A stretch of DNA of 64,000 nucleotides from Sulfurovum sp. (GTDB taxonomy: Bacteria; Campylobacterota; Campylobacteria; Campylobacterales; Sulfurovaceae), in assembly GCA_027082955.1 (NCBI GenBank), contig JALWTA010000011.1:25202-89201 (forward strand), in the 5' to 3' direction. Positions 20,681 to 32,352 of this stretch are shown here, one piece after another; position 1 is the first letter of the stretch; each line of letters begins with the position of its first letter. A program made the translations under genes and the position numbers. Under the pieces are notes generated by a model, which was given only the letters and a program-made list of their open reading frames with translations, had not been told where the DNA came from and ran no database searches.

Positions 20681-21936
20681 TTCACAAACTCCCTTGGGTC
20701 TTTGCCCGCATAGTAATAATAGAGTGACTTTTTGATCTCATAGTCATACAGTGTCTCTTTGTAGCGTGCTTCAGCCAGTGTCTGATCCGCCAATGCATCA
20801 AGATAGGCGATATCATCCACCAGTCCGGCTTCAAATTTTTTGCGTATGCTTCGATAGGTACTCTCTGCAGCCCTCAATGCGCTTTTGGCACTTCTCATCT
20901 TTGCACGTGTCGTTCTCAGTGTTTCATCCGCCAGCTTAAACTGCATCAACTGCTCTTTTTTCGCATGTTCAAGATTGCTAAGCAGGGCAAGCTTTTGCAG
21001 CCGTACCGCTTCACTCTCATGCTTCATTCGCCCTTTGTCAAAAAGCCTCATATTGAGCGATATCTTCACTTCATTCTGATGATCAACAAGGAAAGCTGCA
21101 CTTCCTCCCGGACCAAACTGGGGAGGCAATGTTCCTATCTCCTGAAAGTTGGAACGGTGATAGGTATCACTCACACCGATCTGGGGCAGATAGTTCGCAT
21201 CGACAGCTTTGGCATTCTCACCGATCGCTTTTGCCTGTGCCTGCATGGTCTTAATGGTATCGAACCACCCAAAATGTACGTCGTGCGGTGCAACAAAAGT
21301 ACTGTTCCCAAGCCGGGTTGCATCCAGACCGCTAAGCAGCTTCAGGTTCTCCCTTGCCGTTTGGATATTGAGCTTGACACTTTCGATCAGATAATGGTTG
21401 CTGTCATAGACAGACTGCAGTTTGTCTACCTCTTCCTGAGTAGCAAGCCCTGTCATCTTAAAACGTTTGACGCGCACGATCTGTGCCGCCAGTTCCCTGG
21501 AACGTTCCCGAAGCGCATGCAAATTTGCCTGAAGCTGTTTAATGGTGTAGTAATGCCGTACAATCTGCAGCGTCACACTCTTTGAGAAGGCTTCTTTCTC
21601 AAAAACCGAAGCCTCTTTGCTGTATGCTTTTGCCTTTAGCATTGCTGCCTTTCTTCCACCGTCGTAGAGTTCCAGATGTACCCTTGCATACGCAGTTGCC
21701 GTACGCCCCGGCTCTACAATGGATGTTGGGCTCACATCCTGATAACTGCCTCCAATATCGAGTGTAGGCCAGTAGGCACTTTGTGCCGATGCGACCTCCT
21801 GCGCTTTTGCCTCGACGGTAATCTCTTTGGCTTTGATCTGTTTGTTATATTTTTGCGCATGATCGATAAACACTCCCAATCCCCCTGCATACGTCACGCT
21901 TATCCACATGACAGACATACTTAACAGTCGCTTCAT
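20677..21936 (-). CDS. TolC-family outer membrane efflux protein
   Basis: OEP-type helical repeats, signal peptide, operon with RND/MFP. Confidence 0.9.
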   Translation of the reverse strand: MKRLLSMSVMWISVTYAGGLGVFIDHAQKYNKQIKAKEITVEAKAQEVASAQSAYWPTLDIGGSYQDVSPTSIVEPGRTATAYARVHLELYDGGRKAAMLKAKAYSKEASVFEKEAFSKSVTLQIVRHYYTIKQLQANLHALRERSRELAAQIVRVKRFKMTGLATQEEVDKLQSVYDSNHYLIESVKLNIQTARENLKLLSGLDATRLGNSTFVAPHDVHFGWFDTIKTMQAQAKAIGENAKAVDANYLPQIGVSDTYHRSNFQEIGTLPPQFGPGGSAAFLVDHQNEVKISLNMRLFDKGRMKHESEAVRLQKLALLSNLEHAKKEQLMQFKLADETLRTTRAKMRSAKSALRAAESTYRSIRKKFEAGLVDDIAYLDALADQTLAEARYKETLYDYEIKKSLYYYYAGKDPREFVK

Positions 21937-22538
21937 CTCTCTTCTCCTTCATAAGCCAACAGTGCCATCAGCGTATCTACATAGGAATGGATCTCATGTT
22001 TAAGATCACGGTTGCGTTCCGTTGTCTGGGAAATGATGAACATCCCCTTTGCCGTGGCAAAAATTGCGCCGGTCATCTGCCGGGTCACCGGTTTAAGTTC
22101 TTGAGAGATGATGCCTTCTTCTATAATTTTTTCAAACCATGTATAATAGTAGTCAAAACATTCTGTCTGGAAGGCTGTCATCTCCTTTTGGGGAGAAAGC
22201 AGCGAAATACCCGTAAACATTTTATAAAGCTCCCGAAGCTCACTGCTCTTTGCATCATAGAAAAAATCGGCAAAAATTTTGATCTTGTCTGCCGTTCGCT
22301 CAGCAAGTTCCAGCTCTGCTTCTATGCGTACATTGTGGGCATGCATCAAAATCTCTACCAACTCGAACAGCAACGCTTCTTTGCTTTTGAAATATTCGTA
22401 GAACGTCCCTTTACCTATACCGGCATTTTTCGCGATGGCGGCAATGGTCAAATTCTGAATCCCCTTTTCAAGAATGAGTGCTTTGGAAGCGAGCGCAATA
22501 TCCCGGCGTTTTTGTGCTTTGTCTACAATAATAGCCAT
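21933..22538 (-). CDS. TetR-family transcriptional regulator
   Basis: N-terminal HTH ILEKGIQNLTIAAIAKNAGIGKGTFYEYFKSKEALL. Confidence 0.93.
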   Translation of the reverse strand: MAIIVDKAQKRRDIALASKALILEKGIQNLTIAAIAKNAGIGKGTFYEYFKSKEALLFELVEILMHAHNVRIEAELELAERTADKIKIFADFFYDAKSSELRELYKMFTGISLLSPQKEMTAFQTECFDYYYTWFEKIIEEGIISQELKPVTRQMTGAIFATAKGMFIISQTTERNRDLKHEIHSYVDTLMALLAYEGEER

Positions 22539-22561
22539 ATATCCCTCTATGTAAAAATGAC

Positions 22562-22574
22562 TGACCGTCGGTCA
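22562..22574. promoter_or_regulatory. Candidate TetR operator TGACCG-T-CGGTCA
   Basis: Perfect 6+1+6 palindrome 24 nt upstream of tetR start, just downstream of a minus-strand TATAAT (22582-22587). Confidence 0.75.
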
Positions 22575-22598
22575 ATTAAAAATTATAGTCTATTTTCC

Positions 22599-22635
22599 TT
22601 AAGAGCACCTCCTACAACCCAGGAAGTGCCCTTAA
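22599..22635 (-). terminator. Candidate hairpin downstream of the amidohydrolase gene
   Basis: TTAAG-A-GCAC-C-TCCT / ACAACCC / AGGA-A-GTGC-C-CTTAA imperfect inverted repeat between the amidohydrolase 3' end and tetR. Confidence 0.4.
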
Positions 22636-22685
22636 TGCATACGACCAGTTTCCCAACAACGACTGACACTGCAAACAAGACATTA

Positions 22686-24479
22686 TCACTTTTCAGCATT
22701 TCTGCGGTAGATTGTTTTACCCTCCTTGATCGTCTCAAGCACATGGATATTGCGGATGTGCTTTTTGTCTACTTTGAGCGGATTTTGCGATAAAATAACC
22801 ATATCAGCCATTTTCCCTGCTTCAAGGGTGCCCTTTTGTTTCTCTTCAAAATGCTGTCTTGCCGCATTGATCGTCACTGCCTTAAGCGCATCATACACAC
22901 TGATTTCCTGTTCTTTTCCCAATACTTTCCCGCCGATTGTGGTGCGATCGACAGCAAACTGAATCACATCAAGAATACGCGAAGGAGTAACCGGTTCATC
23001 TGCGTGAATGGTCAAGTTGATACCGCGTTTGAGCGCACTTTGCATCGGATCAAGCCTTTGGGCGCGTCTTGGTCCCAAAAAAAGTTTGGCGTGACGGTCG
23101 CCCCAGTAGTAGATGTGCCCTGGGAACATCGAGAGGTACATCCCCAGTGCCTTCACACGGTCAAGCTGCGCCTCACTGATCACCTGGGCATGGATAATGG
23201 TACTGCGATGGTCTTTTCGCGGTGAAGCTGCCAGTGCCTTTTGCATCGCATTCAGATACATTTCTACCGCGGCATCACCGTTACAGTGTACCAGCAGATG
23301 CCACCGATGATGTAGCGCCTTTGCCACCAGTGCATCCAACTCTGCCTGCGTATAGTTCGGTTTACCGACATACCCGGACTGCTGTTGTTTGTGTGCATGG
23401 GTATTATTGCTATCCAAAAAGAGATCTCCCGCGACCCCTGCACGACAGCGCGAAGGTTCAGGCTGGAGTGACTTTGGCAGCGAGAAGTAGGGTTTGCTCA
23501 AATATGCCGTATATCCCTGAATGGAGCCGTCAAGAATGATCTTCAGCCCGCCCATACGCAGTCTGTTATGATATACCTTGTCTTTTTCATACTGCTTGAG
23601 CATTCCGGCAAAATCTGCACTGGGATAACAGAGCACATCGACAGGAAGTTCTTTTGCTCCAGCCATACTCTGCAGCAGTTTCCACAGCGGCGGTGTGAGA
23701 GTACCCGCCTCCTGTACCGTGGTGATCCCCTCTTTAACATACTTCTCTTTGAGTGTTTTTCGCAAATACTTTTTAGCAACTTTGGCACTTGGCTGCGGAA
23801 TCTTTTGCATAAACGGCATCATCCCCGCACCCTCTTCGACCACACCGCTCAAATGCCCCTGAGCATCTCTTCTAAAATGTCCCCCTTTAGGGTCTTTGCT
23901 CGCATCGCTCAGACCCGCTTGGGCAATGGCTTTGGAGTTTACTGCAGCAAGATGACTGGAGATATGCAGCAAAAAAATGGGATTAGTAGTAGAGACAGCA
24001 TCAAGGTCTTGGCGTGTAGGATGGCGTTTCTCTTTGAGCAGTGTATCATCATAATTCATTCCGATGATCCACTCACCGGGCTTGGGATGCCGGGTCTTGA
24101 TATAGTTTTTCAATACATCTTGAAGCTTTGCTATGGAGTCGACCTTACCGATGGGCGGCGCGCTAAGATCTAGATAGGCAACCGAAAGTGTGGTCATAAA
24201 CAGATGTCCGTGCGGGTCAAAAAAGCCCGGCATCAAAGTCGAACCGTTAAGATCGACCACTTTTGCATCCGGATAGCGTTTGTGTGCCTCATCCAGCTTT
24301 CCCGTAAACACAATAGTACCATTCTCTTCTGCGAGTGCTTCGACATAATGCGGCACCTTTCCCTCCATGGTCAAAATATCACCATGTGTGTAAAGAAGCG
24401 GTGAGGCATACACCACGGTACCCACACACAATAACATATACCGGAATACTCGGATCGTCGTATCATATATCTGTTTCAT
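22686..24479 (-). CDS. Amidohydrolase family protein (YtcJ-like)
   Basis: DLNGSTLMPGFFDPHGHLF; ADEPVTPSRILDVIQFAVDR; signal-like N-terminus. Confidence 0.88.
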   Translation of the reverse strand: MKQIYDTTIRVFRYMLLCVGTVVYASPLLYTHGDILTMEGKVPHYVEALAEENGTIVFTGKLDEAHKRYPDAKVVDLNGSTLMPGFFDPHGHLFMTTLSVAYLDLSAPPIGKVDSIAKLQDVLKNYIKTRHPKPGEWIIGMNYDDTLLKEKRHPTRQDLDAVSTTNPIFLLHISSHLAAVNSKAIAQAGLSDASKDPKGGHFRRDAQGHLSGVVEEGAGMMPFMQKIPQPSAKVAKKYLRKTLKEKYVKEGITTVQEAGTLTPPLWKLLQSMAGAKELPVDVLCYPSADFAGMLKQYEKDKVYHNRLRMGGLKIILDGSIQGYTAYLSKPYFSLPKSLQPEPSRCRAGVAGDLFLDSNNTHAHKQQQSGYVGKPNYTQAELDALVAKALHHRWHLLVHCNGDAAVEMYLNAMQKALAASPRKDHRSTIIHAQVISEAQLDRVKALGMYLSMFPGHIYYWGDRHAKLFLGPRRAQRLDPMQSALKRGINLTIHADEPVTPSRILDVIQFAVDRTTIGGKVLGKEQEISVYDALKAVTINAARQHFEEKQKGTLEAGKMADMVILSQNPLKVDKKHIRNIHVLETIKEGKTIYRRNAEK

Positions 24480-24656
24480 TGCACTATCCTTCCTGCTTTC
24501 TATTGCATATCATAACACATAAACCTCTATAAAATATAGATACCATCTTGCTTTATTTTCCCGCTGCTCTTCATGAAATTTTCAAAATACCATTCGATTT
24601 TGCGTACAATTGTGTTACAATGCCAAAAAATTTTGCTCTATTTAAAGTAAGTATCT

Positions 24657-26855
24657 ATGAAAAACCTAATTATCGTCGAGTCACCGGCAAAGGCCCGGAC
24701 CATTACCAACTTCCTTGGCAAAGGCTACAAAGTAATTGCCTCCAAAGGACACATTCGAGACCTTCCCAAAAGCACATTTGGCATCACGATTGATGACAAA
24801 ACCGGAGATTTAGTACCCAAATACTCCATTCCACGTGATGCAAGCGCCACGGTCAAAGAACTGAAAAAGCTTGCCAAAGAGGCAGAGACTGTCTATATCG
24901 CGACCGATGAGGACCGCGAGGGAGAAGCCATAGGCTACCATATTGCAAAGGCGATTGGCAAAGACCCCGAAGCACTGCCACGTATTGTCTTTCATGAAAT
25001 TACCAAAAGTGCCATACAACACGCTTTGGAAAACCCGAGAAAAGTCGATATGGACTCCGTTGATGCACAACAGACACGCAGGCTCCTTGACCGTATTGTC
25101 GGATACAAGCTCTCACCTCTGCTTGCCAGCAAAATCCAAAAGGGGCTGAGTGCAGGACGCGTACAGAGTGCCACACTGAAACTTGTTGTTGACCGGGAAC
25201 GGGAGATCAAAGCCTTCAAACCTGAAGAGTACTGGACGATTGACGGCATATTTGAAAAGACCATTGATGCAAGTATCTATGACTATAATGGACTCAAAAT
25301 TGAAAAACTGACCATCAAAACAGAGGCGGATGCCGAAGAGATCGTCAATGCGGCAAAAAGCGAGTCGTTTGTTGTCTTCTCTATCGAGAAAACACAGCGC
25401 AAGACAAAAACACCGCCGCCATTCATGACCTCAACCCTTCAGCAAGCAGCCTCAACACAGCTTGGCTTCTCTCCCAAAAAGACCATGATGGTTGCCCAAA
25501 AACTTTATGAGGGTGTCAAAACTGACAAAGGAGTGATGGGGGTCATCACCTATATGCGTACCGACTCGCTCAATCTGGCCAAAGAGGCAGTTTTTGCGGC
25601 ACGCGACTTCATTCAATCCTCCTATGGCGACAAATATCTACCCAACAAACCAAAATTTTATGCCAGCAAATCCAAAGGGGCACAGGAGGCACACGAAGCG
25701 ATCCGCCCCACACGTGTCGATTTCGATCCGCAAAAAGCAGCCGGATTCCTGACCGCTGACGAGCTTAAACTCTATCGACTCATCTATAACCGTTTTCTTG
25801 CCTGCCAGATGACTGAGGCAGTACTTGAATCGCAAACGATCCTGTTTAAAGGGGACAAATGTACCTTCAAGGCAAGTGGACGCAAACTGATCTTTGACGG
25901 TTTTTACAAAGTAACCGGCTACGCAGAAAAAGACAAACTGCTTCCTGAGCTCAAAGAGGGTACTGCCGTATCACTTGATGAGATCAAAAAAGAACAGCAC
26001 TTTACTGAACCGCCGGCGCGCTACAACGAAGCAAGCCTCATTAAAAAACTTGAAAGTCTCGGCATAGGGCGTCCAAGTACCTATGCGCCTACCATTACCA
26101 TTTTGCAGCAGCGAAAATATATTGAACTGGTCAAAAAACGCATCCATCCGACCGAAATTGCCTTTACCGTCATTGAACTGTTGGAAAAACACTTCCCGGA
26201 GATCGTCGACAGCAACTTTACCGCACAGATGGAGGAGACCCTCGACAAAGTTGCCAGCGGAGAAGCGAACTGGCAAAAGATATTGAAAGATTTCTACACT
26301 CCGTTCATGCAGAAGATTGAAGAGGGCAAAAAGAGTATTAAAAGCCAGAAAGTCGCCATACCGACTGGAGAGAACTGTCCAAAATGCGGTGCGGAACTGC
26401 TGCTGAGAAAAGGCCGCTACGGTGAGTTCATCGCCTGTTCCAACTTTCCCAAGTGTAAATATACAAAAAACACCGACGGGACAGAACCTGAAGAGCCCGA
26501 AGAGACCGATGAGAAGTGTGAAAAGTGTGGCTCTCCTATGGTCATTAAAAACTCCAGACGCGGCAAGTTCCTTGCCTGTTCGGCATACCCAAAATGTAAA
26601 AATGCCAAATCACTCACGCCGCCCAAAACACTTGAAGTACCCTGCCCTGAATGTGGTGGTAAACTTCAGGAACGTGAAGGCAGACGCGGTAAATTCTACG
26701 GTTGTACCAACTACCCCAAGTGCAAATTTATTGCCAACTTTGAACCGGTTGACAAAAAATGTTCTGAATGCGGCTACCTGATGGGAAAGAAGACACTCCG
26801 AGGCAAAGAGGTCTACGAGTGCTTTAAATGCAAACACAAAGAAGAAGTGAAATAG
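24657..26855 (+). CDS. topA: DNA topoisomerase I
   Basis: IVESPAKARTITNFLGKGYKVIASKGHIRDLP; four C-terminal zinc ribbons. Confidence 0.97.
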   Translation: MKNLIIVESPAKARTITNFLGKGYKVIASKGHIRDLPKSTFGITIDDKTGDLVPKYSIPRDASATVKELKKLAKEAETVYIATDEDREGEAIGYHIAKAIGKDPEALPRIVFHEITKSAIQHALENPRKVDMDSVDAQQTRRLLDRIVGYKLSPLLASKIQKGLSAGRVQSATLKLVVDREREIKAFKPEEYWTIDGIFEKTIDASIYDYNGLKIEKLTIKTEADAEEIVNAAKSESFVVFSIEKTQRKTKTPPPFMTSTLQQAASTQLGFSPKKTMMVAQKLYEGVKTDKGVMGVITYMRTDSLNLAKEAVFAARDFIQSSYGDKYLPNKPKFYASKSKGAQEAHEAIRPTRVDFDPQKAAGFLTADELKLYRLIYNRFLACQMTEAVLESQTILFKGDKCTFKASGRKLIFDGFYKVTGYAEKDKLLPELKEGTAVSLDEIKKEQHFTEPPARYNEASLIKKLESLGIGRPSTYAPTITILQQRKYIELVKKRIHPTEIAFTVIELLEKHFPEIVDSNFTAQMEETLDKVASGEANWQKILKDFYTPFMQKIEEGKKSIKSQKVAIPTGENCPKCGAELLLRKGRYGEFIACSNFPKCKYTKNTDGTEPEEPEETDEKCEKCGSPMVIKNSRRGKFLACSAYPKCKNAKSLTPPKTLEVPCPECGGKLQEREGRRGKFYGCTNYPKCKFIANFEPVDKKCSECGYLMGKKTLRGKEVYECFKCKHKEEVK

Positions 26856-27704
26856 ATGAGACCGATATTCCTCTGTGCCATCAACAACATCCTCAGCGGT
26901 ACCTGCAAAGAGGACTGCAAGTTCTGCACACAGAGTGTGCGTTACCATGCCGACATCGAACGCTACAGCTACAAAGCGATCGATCAGATCGTAGCAGAGG
27001 CAAAACAGGCCAAAGCCAACGGTGCACTTGGCTACTGCCTCGTCACGGCTGGTAAAGGGCTCGATGAAAAAAAGACAGACTTCGTTGCCCGTGCAGCACA
27101 GGCGGTGAAAGCTGAAGTAGAGGGGCTCAACCTCATCGCCTGTAACGGTACGGCGACCAAAGAGCAGCTTCTGTACCTCAAGCAGCACGGCATTGACAGC
27201 TACAACCACAATCTTGAAACCTCGGAGCGATACTATCCGGATATCTGCCAAACACATGGGTGGCAAGAGCGCTACATAACCTGCGAGAACGTCAAATCTG
27301 TCGGACTGGCACTCTGCAGCGGCGGTATTTTTGGGATGGGAGAGCGTGACGAGGACAGAGATGCCCTGCTTAATGCCATTGTTTCTCTGCAACCCGAGTC
27401 TGTACCACTGAACTTTTATCATCCAAACCCTGCACTGCCCATCAAGACACGCAACATTAATCAGGATGAAGCGGTTGAGATCATCAAAAAAGCACGCAGA
27501 CTGCTGGGTGAAGAGCGTCTGCTGATGGTTGCGGGCGGCAGGGAGCTGCTCTTTAGCGGGGAAGAGGCAAAAATGTTTCAGGCTGGAGCCAATGCTATCG
27601 TAATCGGTAACTATCTAACCACAGCGGGAGAAGCACCGGATAAAGACAGAGCAATGTTAAGATCCCTTGGCTATGAGGTAGCTGTAAGCTGTGATACACA
27701 CTGA
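26856..27704 (+). CDS. bioB: Biotin synthase
   Basis: Radical SAM motif CKEDCKFCTQS; NHNLETSERYYPDICQTH; ATG immediately follows topA stop. Confidence 0.93.
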   Translation: MRPIFLCAINNILSGTCKEDCKFCTQSVRYHADIERYSYKAIDQIVAEAKQAKANGALGYCLVTAGKGLDEKKTDFVARAAQAVKAEVEGLNLIACNGTATKEQLLYLKQHGIDSYNHNLETSERYYPDICQTHGWQERYITCENVKSVGLALCSGGIFGMGERDEDRDALLNAIVSLQPESVPLNFYHPNPALPIKTRNINQDEAVEIIKKARRLLGEERLLMVAGGRELLFSGEEAKMFQAGANAIVIGNYLTTAGEAPDKDRAMLRSLGYEVAVSCDTH

Positions 27705-28854
27705 CATTACCTTGATTCTAACACTCTCTGTACTTATTTGGGGCAGTCCTTTTGCGGCTAAACTTTTACGGCTTCCCATCCCCGCAATCGAGATCATTCT
27801 TGGTGCGCTCTTTGGCTTTTGGGGGCTTATTGGGCACAATACATACTTCGACCTTATTGCTGAGGTTGGCTTCCTCTATCTTATGTTCTTGGCGGGCATG
27901 GAGGTCGATCTTAAACAGCTTTCCGGCATCTCACCCATAATCTTGCGACGCAGTATACTGTTTCTTCTCATTATGGCATTTTTTTCGGTCATCTCCGGAC
28001 TTCTCTTTGGGCTCAACACCATTGTCATCATTTCTATGCCGCTTATCTCCATTGGACTGCTAGCTTCCCTTTCCAAAACCTATGGCAAAAATACCCCATG
28101 GATCAAACTTGCATTTACCGCCGGTGTACTCGGAGAGATTATCTCTATAGCCATCCTCACCGTTTTCGATGCGGCAAGCACTACCGGTATGCACCTGTCA
28201 CTTCTGGTCAAGATAGGCTATTTGGCATTGTTTGTCATTGCTGTCTATATCCTCTACCGCATGCTGCATCTGCTCTTTTGGTGGTTCCCTGAACTGAAGC
28301 GTACATTGGTACCCAAATTCGATACATCTGATCAAGATATCCGTCTTGCCATGGCACTCTTTTTTATTCTGATATCTGTCATGCTCGCGCTAGATCTCGA
28401 ACTGGCATTGGGATCGTTTATCGCAGGTATGGCAATCTCCGCATTCTTTCACCATGAAAAAGCGCTGGAAACGAAAATGTCGAGTCTTGGATTCGGGTTT
28501 TTGGTGCCACTCTTTTTCATACATGTAGGCGCATCATTCGATGTTCGTTCTCTTGCCATTGACGGGGTCATCAGTGGGGCTTTGCTGATCACAGCACTGA
28601 TGATCGGTTCCAGGCTGCTAGGTGCCATCGCACTAAAACATATTAACGGCTCACGGGATGCACTCCTTGTCGGGCTTTCCCTCTCCATGCCGCTGACACT
28701 GCTCATTGCAGTTGCTACCATCGGATATGAAACGAAGCTTTTGGATCTTTTACACTATTATCAATTGATTTTGGCGAGTATTTTCGAGATCTTGATCGTT
28801 ATGATTACGATCAAGATACTTCAAAAAGGATATGAGAGGAAACAGACAGATTAG
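27691..28854 (+). CDS. Cation:proton antiporter (CPA2 family)
   Basis: Multi-TM Na+/H+ exchanger pattern; LALDLELALGSFIAGMAISAF. Confidence 0.85.
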   Translation: MIHTDITLILTLSVLIWGSPFAAKLLRLPIPAIEIILGALFGFWGLIGHNTYFDLIAEVGFLYLMFLAGMEVDLKQLSGISPIILRRSILFLLIMAFFSVISGLLFGLNTIVIISMPLISIGLLASLSKTYGKNTPWIKLAFTAGVLGEIISIAILTVFDAASTTGMHLSLLVKIGYLALFVIAVYILYRMLHLLFWWFPELKRTLVPKFDTSDQDIRLAMALFFILISVMLALDLELALGSFIAGMAISAFFHHEKALETKMSSLGFGFLVPLFFIHVGASFDVRSLAIDGVISGALLITALMIGSRLLGAIALKHINGSRDALLVGLSLSMPLTLLIAVATIGYETKLLDLLHYYQLILASIFEILIVMITIKILQKGYERKQTD

Positions 28855-29687
28855 TTCTCAGCATCGACCTCACGTATGGCTTCCTGAAGCAGTTTGTCTG
28901 CTTTTTGTTTTGCTTCCAGTTCTTCTTGTGTAATATTGATATCTACCCCTGATGCTTGTTTGACTGCTGCCGCTTTTGCCGCTGCTTCTTTTTCAAGCTT
29001 TGCTTTTTCGGCTTTCAGGCGGGCAAGTTCCGCCTCCTGTGCCCGTTTTCTGGCAGCTTTCTGCTCTGCTGCCAGTTTTTCCGCACGCGCCTTTTCGGCT
29101 GCTGCTTTGGCTTTGGCTTCTTCCTCTGCCTTCTTTTTTGCCGCTGCTTCCGCTTCTGCCTTTGCTTTTGCCTCAGCTTCCGCTTTTTTGGCTGCTGCTT
29201 CTGCTGCAGCTTTGGCTTTGGCTTCTTCTTGGGCTTTTTTACGGTCTGCTTCTTCTTGGGCTTTGAGTTTGTCTACCTCTACGGTCTCTTCAGGTTTCTC
29301 TTCCGGTTGAGATACTTCATCCTCGGAAGCGGCAGGGGCACTGTCTGCTTCCTGCTGTGCCTGAACATCATCCGCAGCTTCTTGCTCCGCTGCTTTTTCA
29401 GGTACTTTGACAACCTCAACGTCTGCAGTATTGTCCTCTTCTGCATCTGCGGACTCTGTATCATCTGCTGCAGGCTCGTCCTCATCGATATCAGCATCGA
29501 TCGCAGCATCATCTTCAGCATCCTGCAGTGCCTCTTGCTCATCAGCGATCTTTTTAAGTCCCTTAAGGAGAGAATCTTGTTCCTGTTCTATCGTCTGAAA
29601 GTTCTCTTTCAACTCAAACGGATTGTCTGAGGCATTTATCCCTGCCGTTGTTGCTACTATCGCCGCGATCCATACATATCGTTTCAT
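28851..29687 (-). CDS. Secreted Ala/Glu/Lys-rich coiled-coil protein (TolA-like composition)
   Basis: Signal peptide; long low-complexity AEAKAKAEAEAAAKKKAEEEAKAKAA region. Confidence 0.6.
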   Translation of the reverse strand: MKRYVWIAAIVATTAGINASDNPFELKENFQTIEQEQDSLLKGLKKIADEQEALQDAEDDAAIDADIDEDEPAADDTESADAEEDNTADVEVVKVPEKAAEQEAADDVQAQQEADSAPAASEDEVSQPEEKPEETVEVDKLKAQEEADRKKAQEEAKAKAAAEAAAKKAEAEAKAKAEAEAAAKKKAEEEAKAKAAAEKARAEKLAAEQKAARKRAQEAELARLKAEKAKLEKEAAAKAAAVKQASGVDINITQEELEAKQKADKLLQEAIREVDAEN

Positions 29688-29689
29688 TT

Positions 29690-29944
29690 TTACTCCTTAG
29701 GTTCTAATTGTTTCAACTCAAAATACGCCTTCTGAAGCCGCTGATTTTCGGACTTTAGGATACGCGCTTCTTGCTTCAAGGATGCCTTTTCGGTTTTCAA
29801 ATGCCCAAGCACGGTAAGCGAATTCTCTCCGTAAATTAACACACCGACATATATACCGAAGAGCAAAATCGCAATGGTCGCTGCCAGCAGAGTCTTGACT
29901 GAAAGCCCTGCCAAGGTAGCTACTTCATGGGAATTTGCCAACAA
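29690..29944 (-). CDS. Small membrane coiled-coil protein (FtsB/DivIC-like)
   Basis: Single TM then coiled coil; immediately downstream of eno. Confidence 0.6.
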   Translation of the reverse strand: MLANSHEVATLAGLSVKTLLAATIAILLFGIYVGVLIYGENSLTVLGHLKTEKASLKQEARILKSENQRLQKAYFELKQLEPKE

Positions 29945-29952
29945 ACTACTCC

Positions 29953-31242
<1,290 letters not shown>

Positions 31243-31316
31243 TTATATTCAAATGATACCTATTTTATCAAAATTTACCCTATACTTAAATGAGAACGTT
31301 TTGCCCAAACTCAAAA

Positions 31317-31955
31317 TCAGTATACATCCGGCATGTGAGGCTTGACCGGTACCATCGTACGCAAATAGGCTTTGATATAGGCTGGGGTTTGTGCATTTTC
31401 CTTGTAACCGCTTTTTTTCAGGTCGTAATAGACAAACGGCAGGTAGTGTTCTCTGGTAACTACAACCTTTGTTTTGCCTTTCTGCGCCCATTTAAACATA
31501 GTAGCGGCACCCTTTTCTCCTACGTGAATACATCCATGCGACATGGCATCACTGTTACCCATATGAATGGCATGTCCCTGATGGGTAAACCATAAAGAGA
31601 AGTCCATATTGTTCACCCCGTTGGGATCAGGATGTGCTTTGGACATATAGAAACGCTCTTTGCGCCAAACGGTAAAGATACCCGAAGGGGTCTCATGCCC
31701 TTTGGCTCCGGATGAGATCACCGCTGCCCACCACACAACACCGTCACTGTCTATCGCATAGGCAAGTCCATCCGCACCCTGCTCACGCAAGGAGACAACA
31801 ATATAGTCCTGCCCAGAGAGATCAACAATATTCTCTTTACCTTTATCAACAACCGCAAATCGGCTCTTGCTCAACGGGAATACTTTACTGCTTGCATCTG
31901 CCGCATAAAGCAGTGCAATACTGAAACATAGTATAAAAAGATAGCGGTGCAGCAT
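31317..31955 (-). CDS. L,D-transpeptidase (YkuD) family protein
   Basis: HMGNSDAMSHGCIHVGEKGA catalytic motif; signal peptide. Confidence 0.88.
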   Translation of the reverse strand: MLHRYLFILCFSIALLYAADASSKVFPLSKSRFAVVDKGKENIVDLSGQDYIVVSLREQGADGLAYAIDSDGVVWWAAVISSGAKGHETPSGIFTVWRKERFYMSKAHPDPNGVNNMDFSLWFTHQGHAIHMGNSDAMSHGCIHVGEKGAATMFKWAQKGKTKVVVTREHYLPFVYYDLKKSGYKENAQTPAYIKAYLRTMVPVKPHMPDVY

Positions 31956-32085
31956 AAAAATCCTATTTTATTTACTTATATTCAAAAAATTTACTTTATT
32001 ATATTCACAATATCTGAAAATTATCATTAAGAAACCTCTTTTTTGTTATACTCCTTTTATAAATGATCACCAAAAAGGCACAAGT

Positions 32086-32322
32086 ATGCAACATTTTATC
32101 CTTGGTTTTGCTACAGCAGGTATGTTCTTTCTCTTAAGCGGATGCGGAAGCACTGCTCCCGTCATGAAAAGCCCTTCATTCCAACAAGGCGAACAGGACG
32201 GCTGTCAAACAGCCCGTGGCGAGTACACCAAATCAAGCGAACTTTTCAGAACAGACCCCGATTATGAAAACGGATGGTTTGCCGGAAGAAGAGCATGTAA
32301 CCCTGCATTCCACAGAAAGTAG
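32086..32322 (+). CDS. Small putative lipoprotein
   Basis: Lipobox FFLLSGCGS; 78 aa. Confidence 0.6.
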   Translation: MQHFILGFATAGMFFLLSGCGSTAPVMKSPSFQQGEQDGCQTARGEYTKSSELFRTDPDYENGWFAGRRACNPAFHRK

Positions 32323-32352
32323 CCAACTGGCTATAAACTATCGTTTTTCTTT

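Noticed and set aside
26380-26850. Four C-terminal zinc ribbons in TopA
   Set aside because: Multiple C4 zinc-finger repeats are ordinary for bacterial topoisomerase I.
28894-29630. Phe/Cys/Leu- and Ala/Ser-rich ORFs antisense to the Lys/Ala-rich gene
   Set aside because: Low-complexity reverse complement artefacts.
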